From the NCBI GenBank assembly GCA_009779295.1, contig WREN01000049.1, positions 1 to 11,099 of the forward strand: a DNA stretch of 11,099 bases, in the 5' to 3' direction. This stretch comes from Oscillospiraceae bacterium. Its GTDB lineage: Bacteria; Bacillota; Clostridia; Oscillospirales; CAG-272. Both the position numbers and the translations under genes were made by a program. The notes below the pieces were generated by a model. It saw nothing but the letters and a program-made list of their open reading frames with translations. It was not told the DNA's origin and ran no database searches. Shown here piece after piece: positions 1 to 6,146 of this stretch; within the stretch, counting starts at the first letter, position 1; every line of letters starts with the position of its first letter.

Positions 1-25
1 CGATTACAATCAACGCTTTATTCAT
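1..25 (-). CDS. Start of a downstream gene, probably the partner sensor kinase (partial)
   Basis: Only eight codons are inside the window (MNKALIVI, then the edge). The ATG overlaps the end of the response regulator gene in a different frame: the regulator's last codons and stop (AAT GAA TAA) contain ATG AAT AAA. Such stop/start overlap is common between a response regulator and its histidine kinase, and a basic residue followed by hydrophobic ones would suit the first membrane segment of a kinase. The identity is inference from position. No strong ribosome binding site is visible, so coupling to the upstream gene would be needed. Confidence 0.35.
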
Positions 26-695
26 TGAAAACATACCCCGTTCCCCAAACCGTTTTGATATACTGCGGCTCGTTCGGATTCTCCTCGATTTTCTCGCGCA
101 GGTGACGTATATGCACATTCAACGTATTGTCGCCCGTGATTAAATCCTCCCATACCCTCCTGAATATCTCGTCTTTTGAAACAGTACGGTTTTTATTTTT
201 CGCAAGATATGCGAGCAGTTTGTATTCCATAGTCTTCAACTCGATCTTTTGCTCGTTTACAAACACAGCCTTGCGTTCAAAATCGATGCGAAGATTGCCG
301 CAAACAAGAGTATGCGTTTCTTCTTCGGAACTTGCATACCGCTTCAGCACGGCCTTCACTTTCGCGAGAAGTACGGCGAGCGAATACGGCTTCTGGATGT
401 AATCGTCGCCGCCGATGTTGAGCGCTAACAGCATATCGTCGTTACTCGTCCGCGCGCTGATAAAGAGAATGGGCACGTTCGTCGTTTCACGCAATTGGCG
501 GCACAAATCAAACCCCGATTGATTACCAAGATTTATATCCAGCAAAATCAAATCGGTTTCGTTATCGCGCAGGAAATTCCTGCACGACTTCGCATCAGCC
601 GCCCAAAACGTTTTCACACCGAACATATTGAAATATTCACAGGTACTTTCCGACAACGCTTCCTCGTCATCGACAATCAAACAATCGTATTTCAT
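18..695 (-). CDS. OmpR/PhoB-family response regulator
   Basis: A cytoplasmic two-component response regulator of 225 residues, the normal family length. The receiver domain (about 1-120) has the acidic pair Asp9-Asp10, the phosphoacceptor Asp53 in LLDINLG, the switch residues Ser80 and Tyr99, and Lys102 in the QKP motif. The C-terminal winged helix (about 128-225) has the recognition helix NTLNVHIRHLREKIE and the wing YIKTVWGTGYVF that are typical of OmpR/PhoB DNA-binding domains. It should bind DNA as a dimer when phosphorylated by a histidine kinase, whose gene probably follows beyond the window edge. The start lies one base after the TAG stop of the RCC1-repeat gene. The only Shine-Dalgarno-like stretch (AAGGAG) is about 16 bases upstream, inside the end of that gene, so translation is probably coupled. 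The regulated genes cannot be named from the sequence. Confidence 0.95.
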   Translation of the reverse strand: MKYDCLIVDDEEALSESTCEYFNMFGVKTFWAADAKSCRNFLRDNETDLILLDINLGNQSGFDLCRQLRETTNVPILFISARTSNDDMLLALNIGGDDYIQKPYSLAVLLAKVKAVLKRYASSEEETHTLVCGNLRIDFERKAVFVNEQKIELKTMEYKLLAYLAKNKNRTVSKDEIFRRVWEDLITGDNTLNVHIRHLREKIEENPNEPQYIKTVWGTGYVFNE

Positions 696-696
696 T

Positions 697-3501
697 CTAA
701 AACGGAAACTTCTCCTTCATATCAAATTTTCCGACAACCGAACCCTCAATTATCGGCTCGTTGTACGTCTCTACTTTGCCATGAATCGTTAGCGTTGCAC
801 CTTCGCAGACTTTCAAAGTGCAGTAATAGTTCAGCCAAAGTTCTTTCCCTTCCGGAATAGTAAGATCACTTGTGATTTCGTAAATACTTTCTTCTTTAGT
901 CATCAAAAACGCATTAGTATATATCGTATATTCCGCTAAGTATGTACCGATTTCATCCGCGATGATGCCACTTATAGCAATTTCCGAACCCATTATTCTT
1001 TCCTCGCCTTCAATACGGCTATAAACGTTCAAACGTCCCTTAACGTTAATCATCCCTTTGTTAATTAATTTCTTTAGAACGCCGATTGAAGAATTAACGT
1101 TTAATGTTACTCCCTCTTCGATAATTAAATTATCCATTTGGATAAAATCTCGAATTTTCACGTCCATACTTTCCTTCACCGTTATATCTTTTACCATATC
1201 CCTTCCGGCTAAATAAAAATCTTCAAATGTGTAAACGTCGCGCGGCGTTTCGGAATCGATGACTGTAATGTCGCCGATAACCGTTCCGTTAATAACCGGC
1301 TCGTTGTAGGTTTCTAACTTGCCGTCGATTTTAACCGTCGCGCCTTCCCTGACTTTTAACGTGCAGTTGGCGTGCAGCCATAACGATTTCCCTTCCACAA
1401 TAACTAAATCTTTGTCGATTGTCACGAAAGATTTCAAATCGTCGCGTTTCAGGAAGAACATCGTTTTTTCATAACCGCCTTCTTCTATGTTCAAATAAAT
1501 AACCGAAGTATATATCGAATCCTCCGCCAGATATTCATTGAGTTCGTCGGTTTCAGGATCAATCAAACTAACGGGAGTATTAACGTTGCCTGTTCCGCCG
1601 ATTGGCGCGTTCACGTAAACGTGTCCCGTGCCGTTTATCGTGCCGTTGTTGATGAAATTATTGAAAATCGTGAAGTCCGGCGAATTGACCGTCAGCGTAA
1701 CGCCTTCATCGATTATTAAAATAGTGCTGATGTGCTGATTTACTTTAAAACTGCCGTTTATTATCATATCGGCTTTTATCGTTACTTTACCATGATGTCT
1801 ATATGGTTTACCCGATTCGACATTTTGATGTGTTGCTTCGCAGAGTTCTTCGTATGTATAAACGTCGCGTTCGGCTTGATTGAATATATTGGATAATTCG
1901 CCGATAACTTTACCTTCTATTATTGGTTCTTGACTTGTTTCTAAAATGCCCTCGATCGTCAGCGTAACGCTTTCGTTTACTTTCAAAATGCATTGCATAT
2001 CCATCCAAACCGCTTTCCCTTTCGGAATCAATAAATCGTTTTTGATTTCGATAACAACATTTTCGCTGTATCTGAAATTCAAATTCGTATAAAATGAATC
2101 CTCCGCTAAATATTTGCTGATTTCATCGGGTTCGATCCCGTATAACTCGACTCCCAGTCCTGTTGTAATTCTAACCCGTTCTTTTACCTTACCACTAATT
2201 ACTTTCCCCGTACCTTCGATCGGATTATTAACGCCGATTCGACCCGTACCTTTTATTATACCGTAGTTAATCAATTTATTTTGAATGAAGAAATTACCGC
2301 AATCAACCGTAAACGCCACACCTTCGGCAACCGTCAGGTTAATTTCGTTCATTAAATAAAAATTATTGGAAATTTTATGTGTCATTCCGTTCTTATGGAT
2401 AACTTCACTGTCAGGTATAATCATATCCGCTTTGACCGTTATATTTTGCACGCGTTCCTGCACGGCTTGTAACAATTCCTCGAAAGTATAAACGTCGCGC
2501 GGTACGGTTATATCTACAATCGGTTGAGGTTCGAACACCGGACCGTTTTCGAATCCGTCAAACTTCGGCGGCACAACAACGTCGGTGATTCCCCAGCCGT
2601 AAAGTTTACCATCCACGCCGAGGCACAGGATTTCGCAATAGCCGAACGCGACTTCGGTCACGGGCGGCAGATTGAACGGAATATCCATGATCGAGTAGCC
2701 GTCAACCATTTTCGCGTATTGCCCCCAGATGTACAGCTTGCCGTCGCCGTCGATCGCCGCGAAGTTTTCGCCGCCGGCGAAAATCTTTTTGATATTTGTC
2801 ATTTCGGGTTTAGGTTTGTAACGTTTATTCAACTCCGAATGTTTTGCGTCGCCGTATACTTTACCGTCCGCGCCCAAACAGGCTATATCATAGTCCGTCG
2901 CCGCAATCGATATAAAATCAACGTCAGCCGCGGGAGGATTCGAAGAAAAGACACCCCATGTAAAGACGTTTCCTTCTTTGTTCAAAGCGGCGGTATTATA
3001 CGCGCCCGCGGATATTTGCGTCACGAATCCCATATTCTTCGGAACATCTTCCTGACTTCCTTGATTAGTATTGCTATAACTGAAAACTTTTCCGCTTTCG
3101 GATAACGCCACCGTTTTGTAACTTGCAGCTATAACGGAAACCATCTTCGGTAAATTGTCGGGAATGTCTAACGCGCCGTAATCGGATTTACCCCATTTGT
3201 GGATTTTGCCGTTAAAGTCAAGCGCGGCTATATGACCGTAACCGATACCGAATTCTTGGATTGGCGGCAAATCGGCGGGAACGTCGCATTGCCCTGCCCA
3301 GTTATTGCCCCATATGTACATTTTGCCGTTTTCGTCAATCGCGCCGAAACATGAATTGTTTGCCACTATTTTCACAAATTTCGGGATTGATTCGATATCG
3401 TTGTAAGCCTTGCCGATGTTTTCCTCATTTTGCTTGCGGCGGTTAATAAATTCCTCGTCGCCGCACATATCGCAGAAAGGTAATGCTTTTTTGTTACTCA
3501 T
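697..3501 (-). CDS. RCC1-like propeller protein with three C-terminal tandem modules
   Basis: The open frame can start at ATG 3579 (960 residues), but ATG 3501 (934 residues, MSNKKAL...) has the better ribosome binding site, AAGGAGAG at good spacing, so it is chosen here. Numbering below follows the 960-residue form. A short linker with a CDMCG Cys pair (36-39) is followed by seven RCC1-type blades, each with a core like AAIDGDGKLYIWG, at about 77, 116, 155, 195, 231, 272 and 316; blades 3 and 5 lack the WG pair. Three modules follow (361-570, 571-779, 780-960). Each begins RDVYTFE or RDVYTYE, has a YLAE...YT segment, and ends with an EGK.LW ... TLKV.EGAT.TI.GK.ETYNEP.I.G.V.G block. No signal peptide or membrane segment is seen, so it should be cytoplasmic. 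RCC1 propellers usually bind proteins or chromatin; the role here is unknown. The frame is in phase with the upstream MerR gene, so it may be the C-terminal part of one long MerR-RCC1 protein. Confidence 0.85.
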   Translation of the reverse strand: MSNKKALPFCDMCGDEEFINRRKQNEENIGKAYNDIESIPKFVKIVANNSCFGAIDENGKMYIWGNNWAGQCDVPADLPPIQEFGIGYGHIAALDFNGKIHKWGKSDYGALDIPDNLPKMVSVIAASYKTVALSESGKVFSYSNTNQGSQEDVPKNMGFVTQISAGAYNTAALNKEGNVFTWGVFSSNPPAADVDFISIAATDYDIACLGADGKVYGDAKHSELNKRYKPKPEMTNIKKIFAGGENFAAIDGDGKLYIWGQYAKMVDGYSIMDIPFNLPPVTEVAFGYCEILCLGVDGKLYGWGITDVVVPPKFDGFENGPVFEPQPIVDITVPRDVYTFEELLQAVQERVQNITVKADMIIPDSEVIHKNGMTHKISNNFYLMNEINLTVAEGVAFTVDCGNFFIQNKLINYGIIKGTGRIGVNNPIEGTGKVISGKVKERVRITTGLGVELYGIEPDEISKYLAEDSFYTNLNFRYSENVVIEIKNDLLIPKGKAVWMDMQCILKVNESVTLTIEGILETSQEPIIEGKVIGELSNIFNQAERDVYTYEELCEATHQNVESGKPYRHHGKVTIKADMIINGSFKVNQHISTILIIDEGVTLTVNSPDFTIFNNFINNGTINGTGHVYVNAPIGGTGNVNTPVSLIDPETDELNEYLAEDSIYTSVIYLNIEEGGYEKTMFFLKRDDLKSFVTIDKDLVIVEGKSLWLHANCTLKVREGATVKIDGKLETYNEPVINGTVIGDITVIDSETPRDVYTFEDFYLAGRDMVKDITVKESMDVKIRDFIQMDNLIIEEGVTLNVNSSIGVLKKLINKGMINVKGRLNVYSRIEGEERIMGSEIAISGIIADEIGTYLAEYTIYTNAFLMTKEESIYEITSDLTIPEGKELWLNYYCTLKVCEGATLTIHGKVETYNEPIIEGSVVGKFDMKEKFPF
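700..2499 (-). repeat. Three tandem ~200-residue modules (protein-coding repeat)
   Basis: Module 1 spans about 1870-2499, module 2 about 1243-1869 and module 3 about 700-1242. Shared landmarks in order are RDVYTFE/RDVYTYE, an I(T/K)VK- or IKAD-like strand, LIN.G.I.G.G.(I/V).V, YLAE(D/Y)..YT, and a closing block with LWL, TLKV and ETYNEP. Module 3 is shorter, having lost part of the glycine-rich middle. The short alternating hydrophobic strands with G and N turns suggest a beta-helix or beta-sandwich stack; this is inference from pattern. I do not recognise a named family. Confidence 0.75.
2587..3354 (-). repeat. Seven RCC1-type blades (protein-coding repeat)
   Basis: Seven units of about 36 to 44 residues fill residues 76 to 331 of the 960-residue frame. 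The recurring core is hydrophobic-A-hydrophobic, then an acidic turn with G-K, then an aromatic and often WG (for example IDENGKMYIWG, LDFNGKIHKWG, IDGDGKLYIWG, LGVDGKLYGWG). Seven such units is the number expected for a closed RCC1 beta-propeller. Between blades a P-x-x-LPP-type stretch recurs (PADLPPI, PDNLPKM, PFNLPPV), suggesting the repeats diverged from one ancestor. Confidence 0.8.
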
Positions 3502-3591
3502 CTGTTTCTCTCCTTCTTTTAATTTAACAATAAATTCATCAAGCGCGGTCAAACGCATTTCGGACTTTTGTATTTCCATTTCGATTTCCTA
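3502..3591 (-). other. In-frame amber codon and the MerR coiled-coil continuation beyond it
   Basis: The MerR frame ends at a TAG (3589-3591). Reading on in the same frame gives EIEMEIQKSEMRL, then TALDEFIVKLKEGEKQ, and runs without another stop into the RCC1-repeat protein. This continuation looks like the C-terminal dimerisation helix that MerR proteins normally carry right after their DNA-binding domain: hydrophobic residues at heptad-like spacing, with many Glu and Lys. The TAG could come by one base change from a Lys, Gln or Glu codon (AAG, CAG, GAG), all of which suit this helix. It is either a nonsense mutation, a sequencing error, or a read-through site. Confidence 0.7.
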
Positions 3592-3849
3592 CTTTTTCGC
3601 GGCGATAAAATCGATCTTGCCGTTATCGTCCGAATCGTTTATCGCAAGAAACGTTTTGATTTCCATAAGCGTGAATCCGATTTCCTTCATCGTTTGAATT
3701 TGTTGCATTTGCTCCAATTTTTTCGCGCTGTAAATCCTGTAGCCGGTGAATGGATCAATGTAATCAGGCTTTAACAAACCGAGGTCGTCATAATAACGCA
3801 GCGTTCTGATCGTTGCGCTGCTTAGTTTCGCAAATTCGCCGATTTTCAT
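3589..3849 (-). CDS. MerR-family transcriptional regulator, truncated by an amber codon
   Basis: An 86-residue MerR-type DNA-binding domain. The helix-turn-helix and wing are clear: KIGEFAKLSSATIRTLRYYD (2-21), then LGLLKPDYIDPFTGYRIYS (23-41) and QMQQIQTMKEIGFTLMEIK. This part is canonical and complete. What is missing is the antiparallel coiled-coil helix needed for dimerisation: the frame stops at TAG after IDFIAAKK, and the helix sequence continues in frame beyond it. As annotated, the product would probably not dimerise well. AAGGAGG lies upstream with a rather long spacing of about 13 bases to the ATG. Its promoter has the 20-bp spacer typical of MerR targets, so it most likely regulates itself. 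The effector is unknown, because the domain that normally senses it is replaced here by, or fused to, an RCC1 propeller. Confidence 0.85.
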   Translation of the reverse strand: MKIGEFAKLSSATIRTLRYYDDLGLLKPDYIDPFTGYRIYSAKKLEQMQQIQTMKEIGFTLMEIKTFLAINDSDDNGKIDFIAAKK

Positions 3850-3879
3850 TTTTCGGTTATAACCTCCTTCGATAAATTT

Positions 3880-3911
3880 ATTATAAGCCCTTACGTTAAG
3901 GAGAGAGTCAA
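3880..3911 (-). promoter_or_regulatory. MerR-type promoter with 20-bp spacer
   Basis: Read on the minus strand, a TTGACT -35 box (3906-3911) and a perfect TATAAT -10 box (3880-3885) are separated by 20 bases (3886-3905). A 19-20 bp spacer with an inverted repeat between the boxes is the known hallmark of promoters that MerR proteins activate by untwisting DNA. It points at the merR gene that starts 30 bases further on, so autoregulation is the simplest reading. Confidence 0.8.
3889..3901. promoter_or_regulatory. Probable MerR operator dyad
   Basis: The sequence CCTTACGTTAAGG forms an inverted repeat with five-base arms (CCTTA/TAAGG) around a three-base centre. It lies exactly inside the long spacer of the minus-strand promoter. 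Together with the flanking GAGAGAGTC it resembles known operators of MerR/TipA/BmrR-type activators, which combine a CTC-rich flank with a TACGTTA-like core. Confidence 0.7.
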
Positions 3912-3925
3912 GAGAAATTATTTTT

Positions 3926-3953
3926 TTTACATTTGGTTCATATTTAGTATACT
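3926..3953 (+). promoter_or_regulatory. Weak candidate promoter in the divergent region
   Basis: TTTACA (3926-3931) and TATACT (3948-3953) are 16 bases apart on the plus strand, just ahead of the inverted repeat at 3961-3996. In such AT-rich DNA this may be chance. If active, it would give the transporter gene a long leader containing both the hairpin and the palindrome. Confidence 0.25.
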
Positions 3954-3960
3954 ATAATTA

Positions 3961-3996
3961 ATAAAAGTTCACAAGTTAGAAATTGTGAACTTTTAT
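3961..3996. repeat. Inverted repeat, 14-bp stem with 8-base loop
   Basis: ATAAAAGTTCACAA (3961-3974) is exactly complementary to TTGTGAACTTTTAT (3983-3996), with loop GTTAGAAA. The stem is AT-rich, with GTTCAC/GTGAAC as its only G+C core, and no separate U-run follows on either strand. It lies between divergent genes, where a terminator is not needed, so a protein-binding site or a leader hairpin is more likely. The remaining DNA between 3912 and 4041 is AT-rich with nothing else I can identify. Confidence 0.6.
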
Positions 3997-4041
3997 AACT
4001 TAGCAGTCATTATAAATAATAAATAAAATATTTACAATTTG

Positions 4042-4070
4042 TTTACATCATATGTTTTTTACAGTATGAT
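4042..4070 (+). promoter_or_regulatory. Promoter of the EamA transporter gene
   Basis: TTTACA (4042-4047) and TATGAT (4065-4070) are separated by 17 bases, each box one base off the sigma-70/sigma-A consensus. Transcription should begin near 4076-4078, close to the centre of the 38-bp palindrome, about 35 bases ahead of the start codon. The -10 box lies inside the left arm of the palindrome. Confidence 0.65.
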
Positions 4071-4094
4071 ATAATATTATATCATACTGTAAAA
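4057..4094. promoter_or_regulatory. Perfect 38-bp palindrome, probable operator
   Basis: TTTTACAGTATGATATAAT (4057-4075) is followed directly by its exact reverse complement (4076-4094), with no loop and no mismatch. It covers the -10 box and predicted transcription start of the eamA gene, where a bound dimeric repressor would block initiation. Because it is fully symmetric, a TATGAT box also appears on the minus strand. No repressor gene other than the MerR frame is adjacent. A cruciform or an RNA hairpin at the 5' end of the transcript is an alternative. Confidence 0.65.
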
Positions 4095-4113
4095 CAATAA
4101 AGGAAGTAACATT

Positions 4114-4968
4114 ATGTTTATGTCTTCAGCTAACCGTAAAGGACCTGTTTGCATAGTGATTGCATCCATATTATGGAGTTTCGGCGGAATTTGCATCAAA
4201 TTTATACCATGGGGCGCGATGAGTATAATCGGTCTGCGCGCGTTTTTGGCGGTTGGTGTGTTTATCTTTTATCGCAGGAGCGTGAAAATAGACTTCACAT
4301 TCGGAAACATTGTCACCGCGTTGTGTTTATCCGCTACGACAATCCTTTTTGTGTTTGCGAACAAACTTACGTCAGCCGCCGCGGCAATTCTATTGCAGTT
4401 CAGCGCGCCGATTTTCATAATATTGATCCAATTAATATTCTACAAAAAGAAACCGAAATTAAGCGAAACGATCGCGGTTTCCGTTACGATTTTCGGGATG
4501 TTGTTGTTTTTTGCCGACCGTTTGGACGGCGGCGCGTTGTTGGGAAATATTCTCGCTATCATTTCGGGATTAACTTTCGCGGGCGTTTTCGTGGGCAATC
4601 AAAAACCGGATACAAATCCCGAACAGGCGTTGTTTATGGGGTTTATTATTAATTCCGTAGTGGGATTGCCGTTTGTTTTCTTCCAAGTAACGGCGGAACC
4701 TGTTGCATGGGGTGCCGTTATCTTTTTGGGAATCGTTCAAGTGGGATTCGCATACGTATTCTTTTCCATCGGCATCAAAAATACGCCCGCGTTGCTCGCT
4801 TGCCTTATAACCGCTATGGAACCTATTTTGAATCCCGTATGGGTTGCTTTGGCGACGGGCGAAACGCCCGGTGTGTTTGCGGCGGTAGGCGGTATTGTAA
4901 TTGTGATTACAGTTATTGGATATAATATTTGGGTCGAAAAAATGCAGAAAAAAGTTGACAAAATTTAA
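4114..4968 (+). CDS. EamA/DMT-family transporter
   Basis: A 284-residue inner-membrane protein of the drug/metabolite transporter superfamily, at the usual family length. About ten hydrophobic segments can be followed (roughly 10-31, 33-53, 64-85, 88-110, 116-134, 142-161, 172-192, 199-221, then two near the C terminus), arranged as two EamA repeats. Family signatures are visible at the first helix (SILWSFGGICIKFI), in LRAFLAVGVFIFY, and in the second repeat near AMEPILNPVWVAL, which includes the conserved Glu-Pro. EamA proteins usually export amino acids, metabolites or drugs; the substrate here cannot be read from sequence. The ribosome binding site AAGGAAG sits seven bases before the ATG at 4114; a second ATG two codons later (MSSANRK) is possible. 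It is divergent from merR. The next operon's promoter begins inside its last codons, with no terminator between. Confidence 0.93.
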   Translation: MFMSSANRKGPVCIVIASILWSFGGICIKFIPWGAMSIIGLRAFLAVGVFIFYRRSVKIDFTFGNIVTALCLSATTILFVFANKLTSAAAAILLQFSAPIFIILIQLIFYKKKPKLSETIAVSVTIFGMLLFFADRLDGGALLGNILAIISGLTFAGVFVGNQKPDTNPEQALFMGFIINSVVGLPFVFFQVTAEPVAWGAVIFLGIVQVGFAYVFFSIGIKNTPALLACLITAMEPILNPVWVALATGETPGVFAAVGGIVIVITVIGYNIWVEKMQKKVDKI

Positions 4969-4983
4969 ATTTTATGATACAAT
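4955..4983 (+). promoter_or_regulatory. Near-consensus promoter of the liv operon
   Basis: A perfect TTGACA -35 box (4955-4960) and TACAAT -10 box (4978-4983, one mismatch) are 17 bases apart. The -35 box lies in the last codons of the eamA gene. Transcription should start near 4990, just ahead of the AGGAGG ribosome binding site (5003-5008) of the substrate-binding protein gene. No operator-like dyad was noticed, so strong basal expression is expected. Confidence 0.8.
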
Positions 4984-5018
4984 TCCATTAACAAGTTTCG
5001 ACAGGAGGAAAAAAGATT

Positions 5019-6146
5019 ATGAGTAAAAAAATTATCAAAATCATTGCAATTTCAATGGTACTCGTTCTTTGCGTATCTTTTATTTCAGGGTGTCAGTCAC
5101 GAGAAGACACAATTTTAATAGGCGTTCTCGCTCCGCTTTCGGGTTCGGAGGCTGTCTACGGCAAAGACATGGTAAACTGTTACCAGCTTGCCGTTGACGA
5201 AATCAACGCCGCCGGCGGTGTATTGGGCAAAAAGCTGAAACTGTATACGGCGGATGACGGCTGCGACCCGAACATGGCGACCCAAGCCGCGGCGAAAGTT
5301 ATTTCAAAAGGCGTGGATTTTGTGGTCGGAGGTTACGGCTCCAGCGCGATAATTCCGACTATGCAGTCGTTCTATGACGAAGGATTATTGCTTCTCATCT
5401 CCAACGCGAATTCCACGGATATTACAAAACAGGGCTTCAATCAATCGTTTATGATCAATAGCCCCGGAACGCACGCTGTCCAAGCTCTGACCGAGCTTTG
5501 CAAATCATTGGGCACAAAGAAAGTCGCGCTCATACATCAGGGCGACGCTTATACGAAGAATCTATCGGATATTTGTTCGGCGGAACTTCCGAAGAGCGGC
5601 TTTGAAATCGTAGCTGTTGAAGTTATGGACAAAGGCGCGCCCGACGTTTCCGCTATCGTAACGGCGATCCGCAATTCCGGCGCTGACTTCGTTTACTGGT
5701 GCGGGTATCACGCTGACGGTTCGAACGTTATCAAGCAGCTCCGTAACGGCGGTTATACCGGCGAGATTTGTGCCGGCGACGGTTCGGCTTCGGTTGATCT
5801 CATAACGGCTTGCGGCGAAAGCGGCGAAGGCGTTTATCTGACTTCACCGCCGATAGCTGAATTCACTAATGAAGCGGGAAAGAAATTCACGGAAGATTAT
5901 GAAAAGAAGTTCAAAAATAAACCGGGCAATTACGCTTCGCTCAACTACGATACTATTTATATTCTGAAAGAAGCTATCGAACAAACCGGTACGCTTGAAA
6001 TGGAAGCTATCCGCGATTATATTCAGGGTATCGAATTCAACGGGCTTTCGGGCGTTATCAAATTCACTCCCGACCGCGAACCGGAACTCTCGAACTTTAT
6101 TATTTTGAAAATCACGAACGGAACGTTTGAATTAGTAAATCCGTAA
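5019..6146 (+). CDS. livJ: Branched-chain amino acid ABC transporter, substrate-binding lipoprotein (LivJ/LivK type)
   Basis: The 375-residue extracellular binding protein of a hydrophobic amino acid uptake transporter. Residues 1-25 form a lipoprotein signal peptide: basic start MSKKIIK, hydrophobic core, and lipobox ISGC with Cys25 as the lipidated residue. The mature part has the type I periplasmic-binding fold of the LivJ/Leu-Ile-Val family: ILIGVLAPLSG at 32-42, GKDMVNCYQLAVDEINAAGG, GGYGSSA and SNANSTDI at the ligand-contact region, and the late YNDIIYL-like motif seen here as LNYDTIYILKEAIE. The start has an AGGAGG site at ten bases. The gene is followed by permease genes livH and livM and the ATPase gene livG, which supports the assignment. 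Leucine, isoleucine or valine is the usual ligand, but related proteins bind other amino acids, amides or urea. Confidence 0.92.
   Translation: MSKKIIKIIAISMVLVLCVSFISGCQSREDTILIGVLAPLSGSEAVYGKDMVNCYQLAVDEINAAGGVLGKKLKLYTADDGCDPNMATQAAAKVISKGVDFVVGGYGSSAIIPTMQSFYDEGLLLLISNANSTDITKQGFNQSFMINSPGTHAVQALTELCKSLGTKKVALIHQGDAYTKNLSDICSAELPKSGFEIVAVEVMDKGAPDVSAIVTAIRNSGADFVYWCGYHADGSNVIKQLRNGGYTGEICAGDGSASVDLITACGESGEGVYLTSPPIAEFTNEAGKKFTEDYEKKFKNKPGNYASLNYDTIYILKEAIEQTGTLEMEAIRDYIQGIEFNGLSGVIKFTPDREPELSNFIILKITNGTFELVNP

Noticed and set aside
2524..3105. 193-codon open frame on the plus strand
   Set aside because: It is antisense to the RCC1 propeller, has no family-like motifs, and the minus-strand frame has clear repeats, so it is a shadow.
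3961..3996. Rho-independent terminator
   Set aside because: The stem is AT-rich, no separate U-run follows it, and it sits between divergent genes.
4149..4652. 167-codon open frame in another frame of the eamA gene
   Set aside because: It is rich in Arg, Tyr and Cys, without motifs, and fully covered by a convincing transporter frame.
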